Assembly: GCF_010093595.1 (NCBI RefSeq) | Contig: NW_022985437.1 | Coordinates: 1,079,380 to 1,143,379, forward strand | Source: Mytilinidion resinicola | Taxonomy: Eukaryota; Ascomycota; Dothideomycetes; Mytilinidiales; Mytilinidiaceae | DNA: 64,000 nucleotides | Direction: 5' to 3' | Part shown: positions 1 to 10,278 of the stretch, one piece after another | Position numbering within the stretch: the stretch's first letter is position 1 | Layout of the letters: every line of letters starts with the position of its first letter | Notes under the pieces: model-generated | Seen by the model: the letters and a program-made list of their open reading frames with translations, nothing else | Told to the model about the DNA's origin: nothing | Database searches by the model: none | Translations under genes and position numbers: made by a program

Positions 1-279
1 GCCCCGTCATCGATCTGCATAACCGAAGGAAGGTCCTTCAGTCAGTCTTTCGTACCGGAGCCTGATCGACGGCGCGCGTAGTCGCTTTTCTGCGTTACGG
101 CTATTCTTTTTGCAGACTTCATTTTGTATGAATTTTCCATATTTCCGATGTTCGATGCTAGATTCTTCATCTTCATCGTCTTTCGTGTCTGCTTCTCTGA
201 ACTCTGCATCCACGTCTGTCGCGTCTTATAGCTAACTCATATTCTCTTCGATGTAGACCCCTCAGATTCCTCACAAGCT

Positions 280-1532
280 ATGTTCGCGGGCTACTCCAGC
301 AAAAAATGCGTTAACGAACGGTATCGAATCATAGGATTCATTAGCAGTGGCACTTATGGCAGAGTGTACAAGGCTCAGGGCAGACATGGCCAGATTGGAG
401 AGTTCGCCATTAAAAAGTAATTTGCCCGAAATAAAGCCTTTTCAAGAGCCTAACGCTATCCAGGTTCAAACCGGACAAGGAGGGTGAAATTCAGTACACA
501 GGAATATCCCAGTCAGCAGTCCGGGAGATGGCACTATGTACCGAACTCGCGCATCCCAACGTTGTCCATACCGTTGAAATAATCCTAGAAGACAAGTGCA
601 TATATATCGTATTCGAGTATGCAGAACACGACTTGCTTCAGATCATACATCACCACAATCAGCCCACTCGCAGAGCTATTCCCGCACGGACCATACGATC
701 GATCTTGTATCAGCTTGTGCAAGGCCTTCTTTACCTGCACAAGAATTGGGTCATGCATCGAGATCTCAAACCAGCAAACATCATGGTCACTCGTGCTGGT
801 AAGGTCAAAATTGGGGATCTCGGCCTCGCAAGATTATTCTACAAGCCACTCCATTCTCTCTTCACTGGCGACAAGGTCGTTGTGACTATTTGGTACCGAG
901 CACCTGAGCTACTCCTCGGAAGTAGGCACTATACGCCTGCCGTTGATCTATGGGCAGTCGGATGCATCTTTGCGGAACTGCTTTCCCTGCGGCCGATATT
1001 CAAGGGCGAAGAAGCCAAGATGGACAGCAAGAAAACCCCGCCTTTCCAACGAAACCAAATGCAAAAGATAGTCGAGATCATTGGTTTGCCAACGAAAGAA
1101 CGTTGGCCTTTGCTGACCTCGATGCCCGAGTACTCTCACCTTAATGGCCTTGCCGCAGGTAATCCCCGCGTCAGCCGTCCCGTAGGCCTGGAGAACTGGT
1201 ACAAGCAATGCCTCAAGAACAACCAATACCCTGACGGCCAATCACCTGAATCTCCAGGTGCTGATGGCTTGTCGCTACTGCAAGGCCTGCTCGAATACGA
1301 CCCCCACAAGCGGTTGACTGCTGAGGCTGCTCTCAGCCACCCCTATTTCACCGGGCCCATGGAAAAGCCGTCAGAGAACTGCTTTGAAGGGTCCAAGATC
1401 GATTATCCGAACCGCAGAGTAAGCCAGGAAGACAACGACATCCGGACTTCGAGCTTGCCAGGCACAAAGAGGGGTGGATTGCCAGACGACTCGTTAATAG
1501 GCAGGCCAGCGAAAAGATTAAAGGAGGGCTAA
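280..1532 (+). CDS. SSN3: Cyclin-dependent kinase SSN3/CDK8 of the Mediator kinase module
   Basis: Two exons, 280-416 and 464-1532, are joined across a 47-bp intron and give 401 residues. Visible motifs are the Gly-rich loop SSGTYGRV (about residues 22-29), the ATP-site Lys in FAIKKFKP (about 45), the segment GISQSAVREM in the place of the cyclin-binding helix, HRDLKPAN with catalytic Asp near 146, DLGLARLF (about 164) and YRAPELLLG (about 192). The SQSAVREM helix and DLG in place of DFG fit the CDK8/Ssn3 group rather than cell-cycle CDKs. Family knowledge: Ssn3 pairs with the C-type cyclin Ssn8 in the nucleus, phosphorylates the RNA polymerase II tail and transcription factors, and modulates Mediator. 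The start chosen is the first ATG in frame with the Gly loop. The C-terminal tail from about 345 is low-complexity and basic. Assignment is secure; the exact N-terminus is less so. Confidence 0.93.
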
Positions 1533-2429
1533 GATGCTGCTAGGTCGCAGGAAGGTTCTGATCTAGCCCATCTATACTGCCCAAATATTGAATAGGTTGA
1601 TGCTGAACTTGGCTTCACTTGGCTGCACAAAGGTTCGTTAAGATATCGTCTGACCTCGCCGTATCACGATCCAACAGAGGAGCATTCATACGACACATAT
1701 TGCTAAGACGACCAGTAGCAAACTTCGCTGATTGGCTAGAAAGACGTGAGCAATCGAGAGCCCTCTCAATGCTCGTAGTCACAGCTTGTTCGCTCCTATA
1801 AAGACAGTAAAGTGTCGAGGCGAGTCCATCGAGCCAAGTATGCAATCCCACATCACTTTTGGTTGCTTCACACGGAATTACTGCTAGCCCTGGGAACGGC
1901 TGAAAAAGAGGACCCGCTGTATGAGTGAACGGGAGATAGAGCTGAGTAGTCACCCTTGTCTAGATTCATATATCACTGTCAAAATCTCCTTACTATTCAT
2001 GATTGCATACCGTCAACCCACTTAGCATCTTTGAAATGGTCTCTGATTCCTATCTGAGTGATCCCGCAATGGCGTCCTGTCCGAAACAGCCTAAATGGTG
2101 GACGAGAGACCCAAAGCATCAAAGCAGGCTCGATATCTAATGCACTGGCTGTTCCTTCCTTTCGGACTGGGCACTGTGATCCGTTGGGCGCGGTCATCCG
2201 GAGGTTCTCCACGTGGACAGTCGGGGTGCCTCATCATCGTTGTTGATCAAGTCAAGCCATCATTACAGGTAGATTCGGAGCCGTTGTCAGGCATAAGCAG
2301 TATGGCCCTACACGCAAACAAGCACAGCGAATGTTGCTTGATGCAATCAATTGCTCCTCTTCCCTTTGTACGAGCAATGTATATAGAAGCTGTACACCAG
2401 CTTCTCTACTTTCCTCATACGCAGGCTAT

Positions 2430-2518
2430 CGTCTCTCATCTCTCGTCTCGTAGCGTCTCTCGTCATCGCGTCTCTCGTCAACGCGTCTCTTGTCTCCTCG
2501 CATCCCTCGTCTCCTCTT
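2430..2518. repeat. Imperfect pyrimidine-rich tandem repeat
   Basis: Variants of CGTCTCTCGTCAACG repeat at roughly 15-bp spacing, five to six times with decay. No coding role is evident. Confidence 0.6.
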
Positions 2519-2591
2519 GTTGTTCGCTCTGCATGCAATCTCGCTCACCCACTCTTAATTACGGGGTGTAACAGGTTGCATAGGGTCATAA

Positions 2592-2620
2592 GGGGGCGGA
2601 GGGGGCGGTGGGGGCGGTGG
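2592..2620 (+). repeat. G-rich direct repeat, possible G-quadruplex
   Basis: The unit GGGGGCGGN occurs three times in tandem and is followed by GG. Three runs of five G plus flanking GG pairs could fold as a quadruplex on the + strand. It lies about 140 bp upstream of the decayed gene at 2757. Any regulatory role is inference. Confidence 0.45.
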
Positions 2621-2756
2621 AAGCATCAAATTCTGTTCGGCGTTTACGGCAGAACGGGGACTCAAATACCCCCTGGTTTGCTTAACTTCCAACCACACTC
2701 TATAACACCCCGCACCACGCTCACTTCTTTAAGTCTTCTTCCCACCGCTCGAAGCC

Positions 2757-3244
2757 ATGGCGGACGTCAATCCCCCTCAGCAAGCCGCCGCCAAGTTGGC
2801 AAATTTTGCCAATCTTCCTCCACCTGCTCAGGGCGCTGCAATCACGCAACAGATGCAGCAAAACCAGCAACAGATGCAGCAGATGCAGTAACAGATGCAG
2901 CAACTCCCACCGATATCACCACAGGACATCAGGCAAGGTGAGTGAATAGTATTTAGATGTCCTGCTTATCTGCTAACTAACTATAACTATACAGCGAGTA
3001 CAATTCTATTGCCCGCCTTGAAAACTCTAATATCAGAAAAACCGACGACTTTATGACCGCACTCCGTGACCATACAACAAACGCCAATATTACAGATTTT
3101 CCTGCCACACCCGCTCAGCTTTCGGATATATCAGGTCTTGTGCTAGATCAGGTCTAAACAGCACTAGGCCTGCCTACCAACGGCACGACCGCGGATAAGA
3201 AGCAACGGCTGAGGTTCTACATTGGATTGGTGGATATACACTAG
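2757..3244 (+). pseudogene. Decayed two-exon gene with premature stops
   Basis: The reading starts MADVNPPQQAAAKLANFANL and runs into a Met/Gln-rich stretch where a CAG/CAA-rich pattern is broken by TAA at 2889-2891. A good intron (GTGAGT at 2938, CTAAC branch site, CAG ending 2994) follows. The second exon is coding-like (EYNSIARLENSNIR, then FPATPAQLSDISG and ALGLPTNGTTADKKQRLRF), but it holds TAA at 3155-3157 and ends at TAG 3242-3244. The two exons are also one base out of register across the splice, so a frameshift is likely as well. A TAA inside a CAA/CAG run is what a C-to-T change would give. I do not recognise a function. It reads as a dead copy of a small conserved fungal protein of about 160 residues. 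Confidence 0.65.
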
Positions 3245-3579
3245 TGATGAGGTAGGTGCTGGTATACTGGAATGGATGGTCGGAATAGAATGAATATTGC
3301 TTCAATTGCAGCTTGCAAAGGTTCTTTAGCTACAGAAGTGAATGATAGACGCAGACCTTGCAGCAATTGCGAAGGTCGAGTCTTGATTGCCATAGTCAAG
3401 TCTCTGCCCGTGCTGCTGGTCCCCGCCCCTGAAGCCTCCGCATCGCAGCTGTTGAGCCCCGCGGGGTGAGGGGACTCAAACTGCCTCACCGCTGCAAAGC
3501 CGGACAACGCTCCTCGCCCGTGAGCTTCTGTTGAGAGCCGTTGAGAGCCGTGGGCCGGCTTGGCAGACTACACTTGGAC

Positions 3580-3586
3580 TATATAA
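3580..3586 (+). promoter_or_regulatory. TATA box of the CAP-domain gene
   Basis: TATATAA lies about 220 bp before the start at 3809 and is followed by a CT-rich leader (3590-3760), the usual layout of strongly expressed fungal genes. The interval 3245-3808 holds nothing else that I can support. Confidence 0.5.
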
Positions 3587-3808
3587 TCTCCCTCGTACTA
3601 CGACCTTCTTCTAGCCTCTCACCACCCACTCACTCTTTTCCACACCACAATCTCTTCGACACAACCTCTTTTTCGTGTCTCCACTCCAACTGGGCTGCCC
3701 TTTCTTCGAGCCGCTCCGCTTGGACTACGGCCACATCTTTCCTTCCATTCACTCCTTTGAAACCCCGCGGGGCTGCAATCTTTTCCTCACCGCTTTACGA
3801 CCTTCGCC

Positions 3809-4643
3809 ATGAAGCTTGTCTCGCTCATCTCTGCCGCTGCCCTGGCCTTGGGTGTTGTTGCCCTCCCGGCTCCGTCTGACGAGCAGACGCAATGGGCCAA
3901 CCCGCCTGACATCAACAACGCGCGCTTCCAGGACCAGGTCCTCCGAGCCCACAACTGGATGCGTGGCCCGCACTGCGCTCAGCGTCTCTACTGGGACGAC
4001 GACCTAGCCCAGAAGGCTCTGGCCGGAGTCCAGAGCTGTACCCCTGTGATGCAGCACGTAAGTTAGCCGCTCTTAAAGCTGAGAACTAAAGCTGGGAACT
4101 AAAGCTGACTTCAACCAAGTATGACATCGGCACCAACCTAGCTGGTTATGGTCCTGCCGGGGACGATCCCGAGCAATACTACTACGACACCTGGAACATC
4201 ATCGCCTACTCCTGGGGTACTGACGAAGAGGCCAAGTACGACTACAATCACCCAGGCTTCTCTGACGCCACGGGCCATTTCACTCAGGTTGTCTGGCGTG
4301 ACTCTTCCCGAGTTGGATGTGCTTGGAACGTCTGCCCCGCCGATGTTGCCTACCAGGTTCGCTTCTATTGTGGTAAGTTTGGCTCGGGTCCTCCCTACCG
4401 GTGTGCATCTTTGGGCTAATCACATCTTCTTTTAGGGTATAGGAACCCCGGCAACGTCGCCCCCTTCTACCCGGACAACGTCTGGCCGCGCGTGTGCCCA
4501 CCATTCCCGGAGTTCACTCGCCGTGCCATTGATACTAGCCCAGCTCCTACCGCCGGCAGCAGTAAGTTTCCACGATCATTCAGCCTTTTACCGAGACGGC
4601 ATACTGACACAACACTTCAGACGATGGTCACTACAAAGCCTAG
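3809..4643 (+). CDS. Secreted CAP-superfamily (PR-1-like) protein
   Basis: Four exons (3809-4057, 4120-4372, 4436-4561, 4621-4643) give 216 residues. A signal peptide is clear: MKLVS followed by an Ala/Leu core ending near VVALPAP. The CAP fold follows: VLRAHNWMRG with the first helix His, YWDDDLAQKA, then GHFTQVVWRDSSRVGCAW, the hallmark CAP motif, and a Cys-rich tail. Family knowledge: CAP proteins are secreted and several fungal members (yeast Pry proteins) bind sterols or fatty acids extracellularly. In plant-associated fungi some act at the host surface. All three introns have GTAAG donors and CAG, AAG or TAG acceptors. The last exon adds only seven codons. The family is certain; ligand and role are not shown by the sequence. 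Confidence 0.9.
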
Positions 4644-5271
4644 GCTTGGCCTCCGGTCCGCTAGTCTATCCTGAGAGTACCCCACGTTCTTTCACGCCTT
4701 TCAAATCCTATCGTGCTTGGGATTGGGGACGTGCTGGGTGCTGGACATAGCGATTGACGACTGCATGATACCCTCGTGGTTACGAGAGCATGGTTTGTGA
4801 AGTCTTCACAAAAATTTGAGGCAATGATTTCCTTTTCCAATTGTGTATTTCCTTCTTTATATACCCTTTCGGCTCGCTTGCGACTACATAGGTAGCCTTG
4901 CGGCTTTTCAACACGGAGGTTAGACGGGGGGAATACATAGCGAATGCAATGGGTGTCCACAAATAAGTTCTAATTATGCATTGAGTATTCCTTGGTGATT
5001 CTCCGCTCCAGCCCCGCATATACTGCGATTTGATATGTCTTCCGGATTCATGGAGGATGGACCATTGAGCTCCAGATGATGCCCCACAATCCAGACTTCG
5101 AACTTTGAAATTCACCTTGCACTACAAACATGTACGTGCGATACTCTTCTGAAACTCCGCTCCACGATATTTCATGATACTCTATGCCGACCGACCATCT
5201 ACACCATCATATGCCCACAAGCCATGCCACATACTCTATTGCCCAAATCCAACGCTCATCGCTATGCAGAC
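4644..5271. other. Intergenic region between convergent genes
   Basis: This is the 3' flank of two convergent genes. Short reading frames here are AT-biased and unrelated to known domains. I see nothing further. Confidence 0.5.
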
Positions 5272-6756
5272 CTACGACCACGAAATCCTACACACACTCA
5301 AGTCAGCGAAAACCCCTCCAAACTCCACAAAACGAACCAGACAAACTTACGCAAGCATGATCCCCGCGCCCGTAAACATGGCCAAAAACTGCGTCAGCGT
5401 CTTCCGCAGCTCCTCCCCCTTATTCGGCCCCGTCTCCAGCAGCTCCGGAATCACCGCCACGGTCCCCACATACAGGAACGTGCCCGCCGTGAACGGCAGC
5501 AGCAGGTCCCCCCACTGCAGACTCGTGCCGTACAACCCCGCCTGCACCTCGCCCCCTACAGCCCCTGACCCGCTCGACGATCCCCCGAATTCCTGCACCG
5601 CGATCCCGACGCATGTCCCGAGGAAGGCGCCGATGGCGGTGACGAACTGCGCGCCCATGGCCGCGCGCTTGGAGAAGCCGGATTGGATCAGCAGGGCGAA
5701 GTCGCCGACTTCGTGGGGGATTTCGTGGAAGAAGACGGCGACGGTGGTGGTGGCGCCGATGGTGGGGCTGGCGTAGAAGGAGGAGGAGAGGGCGAGGCCA
5801 TCCGTGATGTTGTGCGTGAAGTCGGCGATGAGGTTGAGGTAGCCGCCGAGTTTGGCGGAGGGATTCACTTCTTTGGCGGGAGGGGTAGGGAGCGGGGTGT
5901 CTTTGGTGGGTTTGCGGGAGCGGAGGGTGGAGGACTCTAGATAGGAGAGGGGTTAGGATTGGGGTTTTTGAAGGGCGGGGGTAGAGTGGAGGGAGAGTAT
6001 ACTGGCTGTGTCAGCGCCGCTGGCGGCGGCTTTCTCGCCGCCTTCGACTTTCCCGTGGGCGTGGCTGTGGTCGTGGGGGTCTTCGCCGCCGGTAGCAATT
6101 CGTAGGCCTTTGTCCATAGCTACGAAGGTCAGGAAGCCGACCATGATGGCTACGCCGAGGAGGAGATTCTTGTTCGGCTCCACCATGACGAATCGGACGT
6201 GCTCTTCGGCATCTTCGCCGAGGAATATCTCAGGTAGAAGGTGGAATAGGGTATCTCCAAGCAATCCGCCCACGGCGAAAGCGACCATAACACTCAGTGA
6301 CGAGGGGTCGATGTTTGGCGGGCATAGTGCTAGGAGGAAGTTGGGTGGGCCGGAGATGTAGAGGGTTGCGAGCAGGGCGTTCACTGCTGGGCTACCGGGG
6401 AAGAGGACAGCGAATATACGAGATGTTACGCTTGGGGTTGGTGGGTGGGTAGCGACTTTGTGCTGGTTGAGAGCTTGCACGAGGGGGCATTCCTGTTGTG
6501 ATGTGAGCTTAGGTATGGGGTGATGAGGGTTTTAGAAGTTGCACAGTGTGCAGAGGTATTGTATATAGCTAACATATAGCTTCTTGAAGAGTTGTAATGT
6601 CACAATTGAAATTCATACCTGAAGCTTATCCTCGATCTCCGCGACGCTCAACGATGCCACAGATGCATCTTTACTTTCAAAAATGTGAGCATACGTTTGA
6701 CACACAAGAATGGAGGCAATGACTGCACATAACAGCAGAGATATGCGGGAAGGCAT
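5272..6756 (-). CDS. ZIP-family zinc transporter, KE4/ZIP7 type
   Basis: Exons 6756-6619, 6492-6003, 5936-5351 and 5287-5272 give 409 residues. If the last intron is not used, the frame stops at 5347 after 405 residues. A signal peptide (MPSRISLLLCAVIAS) opens the protein. The first ZIP helices lie in exon 2, then a His-rich loop DPHDHSHAHGK (about 185-194). The two metal-binding helices carry HNITDG (about 251) and HEIPHEVGDF (about 280-285), the HExPHE signature of the LIV-1/KE4 subgroup. Family knowledge: ZIP7/Yke4 moves zinc between ER/Golgi lumen and cytosol. The in-frame TAA near 5955 sits inside an intron (GTATAC to CTAG, with CTAAC), so the gene is not broken. It is head-to-head with NOP16, 175 bp away. 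Confidence 0.88.
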
Positions 6757-6931
6757 TGTTGCGGATATATGAGCTGCAGGAGAGCGAGCAATGCCTTCAG
6801 GGGTGCTGCAGAGGGGTCTGACGCCTGTGAAGTCGACCGTGGGGCTGAGCCAAGATTTCGCGGGCCTCGATTTCTTCAACCCAACCCCAGATTTTTGATT
6901 CTCTCCGCCACAACCCTATCCAACCGCAATC
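6757..6931. promoter_or_regulatory. Short divergent promoter, zinc transporter and NOP16
   Basis: Only 175 bp separate the two start codons, so both promoters and leaders must share this stretch. No TATA box was seen. Confidence 0.5.
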
Positions 6932-7682
6932 ATGGGCCGCGAACTCCAGAAGAAGAAGAACAAGTCCTCAATCTCCAAAGTAAAGAAGAAGCCAAAGTCA
7001 AAAAAGAAGGTCCTCCACAACCCCATTATCGCCGCAAACTGGTTCGTCCACCCCAAAACCCCAATCAATCAAGCACACACCCCTAACAGCCCAAAGGAAC
7101 TCCAGAGAAACCCTCACCCAGAACTACCGCCGACTAGGCCTCACAGCCCGCCTCAACCACGCGGCCGGCGGCTCTGAGAAAATACATGCATCCACTTCTT
7201 CCGAATTGACCTCGACTTCCGCAAAAGCTCCCGCGCCCACCCCCGACTCCCTGCGCATGCCAGCGCCTTTGGCCAAGACCCTCACGCCCCAAGATGCGCG
7301 TGTAGAGCGGGATCCCAAGACAGGCGCGATCCTGCGCGTGCTCGACGACCCCACCGCCCCGCACAGGCCGAACCCGCTCAACGACCCGCTGAACGAGCTT
7401 GAAGACTCGGACGAGGAGGAATGGAGCGGCTTCGCGCATGTGACATCTTCGGTGCCGGCGACTACGAGTGTCGTGCAGCAGCTGGAGGAAGTGGCGGCGA
7501 ATGGCGTACGAAAAGCGCCACGGAAACAGAGCACAAGGGAGGAGGAGTGGGTGGAGCGGTTAGTGCAGCGGCATGGGGACAATTACGCAGCTATGTTTAG
7601 GGATAGGAAGTTGAACCCCATGCAGCAGAGCGAGGGCGATATCAGAAAGAGGGTGAAGAAGTGGAGTGAAAAGCATGCATGA
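6932..7682 (+). CDS. NOP16: Ribosome biogenesis protein NOP16
   Basis: Exons 6932-7041 and 7097-7682 give 231 residues. The protein starts MGRELQKKKNKSSISKVKKK, a typical basic Nop16 N-terminus. Splicing over a GTTCGT donor and AAAG acceptor restores ANWNSRETLTQNYRRLGL, the family's most conserved segment. The C-terminus has EEEWVERLVQRHGDNYAAMF and ends in a basic helix (RKRVKKWSEKHA). Family knowledge: Nop16 is a nucleolar factor of early 60S subunit assembly. The middle, about residues 60-150, is low-complexity and acidic. The donor is weaker than its neighbours', but the join is strongly supported by the conserved block across it. Confidence 0.93.
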
Positions 7683-8339
7683 GGGAGTGAGGAAGAAATT
7701 GTGCTGCAATCGGATATCCGTCTTTGAAGCCATGTGAGAGAGGGCCGGTTGTGAGGATGGGCGTTAGGCGTAATAATGGGCAAAGATTCCGTAGCAGATT
7801 GCTACCTGAAAATTTCCTGCTCGTGAGAAGGCGCGCAAGCAAGGAGAAAGTCTTTCCACGGTCGAAGAAGTAGACATCCTGTCCATACTGCACATGCGGA
7901 GGGTGTCTCTACAATACTGCGACAGAATCTTGCTTACACATTTGTACCATTGTATTGGAGGCAACCAAGAGCGACTGATCACGCGTCCAGTTCGCATACA
8001 CTTGTTTATCACTGCCTGAGGAAACCCAGCAAGGTAGTAGCTCTACCAAGAGTACAGGGTTCTATCTCGGTCAAATCGCTAGAAATGTCTCAAATCACTC
8101 CAAGCGGCATTGAAGCAGTGTAAGCAATCGATTGCTTACTAATTTAGCAGACAACTAGACAAGCAGTGTGAAAGTAACGAGTCAAAACAATATGTATATT
8201 AATTAAATACGAAACTCGTCATTCTTATGATACATTACCCTAATTCCAACAGATAGTTATGAAGGAGTGGTCTGGTAAACATCGCAGCCAATGATCAAAA
8301 GCCGAAGCTGATCACTTAGCCGCCATGTCTATTCCCCCT
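7683..8339. other. Intergenic region between convergent genes
   Basis: Between the 3' ends of NOP16 and the hexose-type permease. It includes an AT-rich patch near 8140-8240. No gene is supported. Confidence 0.5.
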
Positions 8340-10278
8340 TTAGTGCAACGGCGCACTCTCAAGCTCCTTGTCGCTCGCATCGTGGTGCGAACCGTTCGAG
8401 GGGCTCACATGTGCATCCGGCGGCGCCGCCACCTTAACTTTTCTCTCCGGATTCGTCGCCTCAATATCCCGTCTCGTTTTCTCATCCATCAGCTCCAGAG
8501 GCGGTACTTCCCACTTGCTGCTCTGCCATGGCTTGACGCCCATAAGATACATCGTATCTATCTCCTCGAGAGTTCTTCCTTGGCCTTCAATGACGAAGAA
8601 GTAGATTCCAATGCCAGCGACGATGTTGCAAGCTGCAAACACGTATCCGTAGCGGAAGTCGATGTCGCCAGTAATGAACGGCGTGAAGAACGCGAGCATG
8701 AAATTCCAGAACCAGTTCGAGGCTGTTGAGAGTGCCATACCCTTCGCGCGGTAGCGGCTTGGGTAGAGCTCGCCACAAATGGTCCAGATCATTGGGCCCC
8801 ACGTAGTTGCGAAGCCGAAGATGAAGAAACAAGCAAAGATGATCATAGCTTTGGACGACTTGGGGGTGTTGGTCGGGGTGGCGCGGTCCAGGCTGAAGTG
8901 GCCGACGGAGGCGAAAATCATGAAGCAAATGAACATCCAAGCGGACCCAGCCATTAATGACTTGCGACGGCCGTAGTGTTCAACAATGTATAGACCGTAA
9001 AAGGTGACACCGAAGTTGATGCCGTTGAGGATCATTTGCGTGACAAACGAGTTGTTGATTCCGGTGCCCTTGAAGACAGTTACCCCGTAGTAGAAGAAGT
9101 AATTGGCTGGTACAAATTAGCGCTTGGCATATCACGTCAGAATTTGCTGAGCTTACCGCCAGTGAGTTGCTGGAACATTTGTAGGAGCATTCCAAGCGCA
9201 ATTCTGTAAAACATCTTTGGTGCCTTGAACATGCTGTACCATTCGTGGAACGAGGAACCCTTCTCACTCTCGGCTTCGAGTTTAATGCGGATCTCTTCAA
9301 GCTCGTGATGCACACTCCAATGATTTTCCGGAACACCGTAGACGTGGGACATAGTCTGCTTCGCCTTTTCGGTCTTACCAAGACGGTAGTTGTATCGAGG
9401 GGTATCCGGGAAGAATATGATACCGAAACCAAGGATTGCGGCGACGACGAAGGAGAGGCCCATGGTAATCATCCAAGAAGCCTTCTTGCCCGCTTGATGA
9501 CGCTCTGCGGCGTAGTTGAAGACAGCTGCAAGAAAGATACCGAATGTTATCATCAATTGGTAAGCGCTTCGTGAATATTAGTATTCTGCAGCTAGAAGAG
9601 TATATGCAGAAAAGCTGACCTAATTAATGCTCCACGAATATGAGGAGGAGCAGTCTCGGCTTGATACATTGGAACAAGTAAGGACAGTGCTCCAACGCCG
9701 AGACCAGCAACCCATCGGCCCATCATAATTTGAACCCTATTCCTTGGTTAGTCGCCATGTGTTTCTAATGATCAGCACTGAACCTACCAGCTGTGTGTAG
9801 ATGATATCTGAATTACCATACCAATCGAGAAGACGAAACACCAGATTTGGATGGAAATTTTGCGGCCAATCTTGTCTGCAATTGGAGCCGCTATCAAGGC
9901 GCCGAAAAGGGTACCGATGGAGAGCTTGCAAAGTCAGTAAAGATTCATGTCAAGGCTGAATGCGTCCGAACTTACCAAACCGACAATGAGACCTGCGCGG
10001 ACGTTGCTGAAGTATGCAGTACCATCGGCATGGCGTTGACCGAAACGATCAAGAAAGTCCACCATTCCTAGAAAACCACTGATCTGACCAGTGTCGTAGC
10101 CAAAGATGAAGCCGCCCATTGACACCAGGATGCCCATATTGAACGATGCCCATGTTAGGCGTGGTAGTGGACTATCGTCGTAGCCTTCGTGTTTTTCGAT
10201 ATGTTGTGTCGTACCATTGTGGTCGGTGGCAGTATTGTGACGAGCCTTCCAGCTCGTCAAAGGGTTTGAGACCTTCAT
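8340..10278 (-). CDS. MFS sugar (hexose-type) transporter
   Basis: Five exons (10278-9976, 9924-9788, 9736-9620, 9566-9157, 9106-8340) give 577 residues. The topology is that of a twelve-helix sugar porter. Motifs in order: [16 protein letters not shown] in helix 1, DKIGRK after helix 2, [24 protein letters not shown] before the central loop, [14 protein letters not shown] in helix 7, HYGRRKS, and a long cytosolic tail. QQLTGxNYFFYYG is characteristic of fungal hexose facilitators and sensors. Family knowledge: these move glucose and related sugars at the plasma membrane. The N-terminal hydrophilic segment (about 40 residues) and C-terminal tail (about 60) are of normal length for transporters and too short for an Rgt2/Snf3-like sensor. 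Substrate cannot be read from sequence. Confidence 0.92.

Larger units (their letters stand above)
1533..2756. other. Intergenic region with pyrimidine repeats and a G-rich tract
   Basis: No supported gene. Reading frames here have no recognisable domain and overlap each other. Two local features stand out: a CGTCTCTCGTC-type imperfect repeat at 2430-2518, and a G-rich tract at 2592-2620. The last 60 bp before 2757 is CT-rich, like a fungal promoter. Confidence 0.6.

Noticed and set aside
7..213. 68-codon minus-strand frame at the left edge
   Set aside because: It lies in the expected promoter of SSN3, has no recognisable domain and ends within the window, so it is not a truncated neighbour.
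2095..2571. 158-codon plus-strand frame
   Set aside because: Its last third is the translated CGTCTCT-type repeat; no domain, no promoter features.
5937..6002. In-frame stop in the zinc transporter read as a pseudogene
   Set aside because: The stop lies inside a standard 66-bp intron with GTATAC donor, CTAAC branch site and CTAG acceptor; removal restores the frame.
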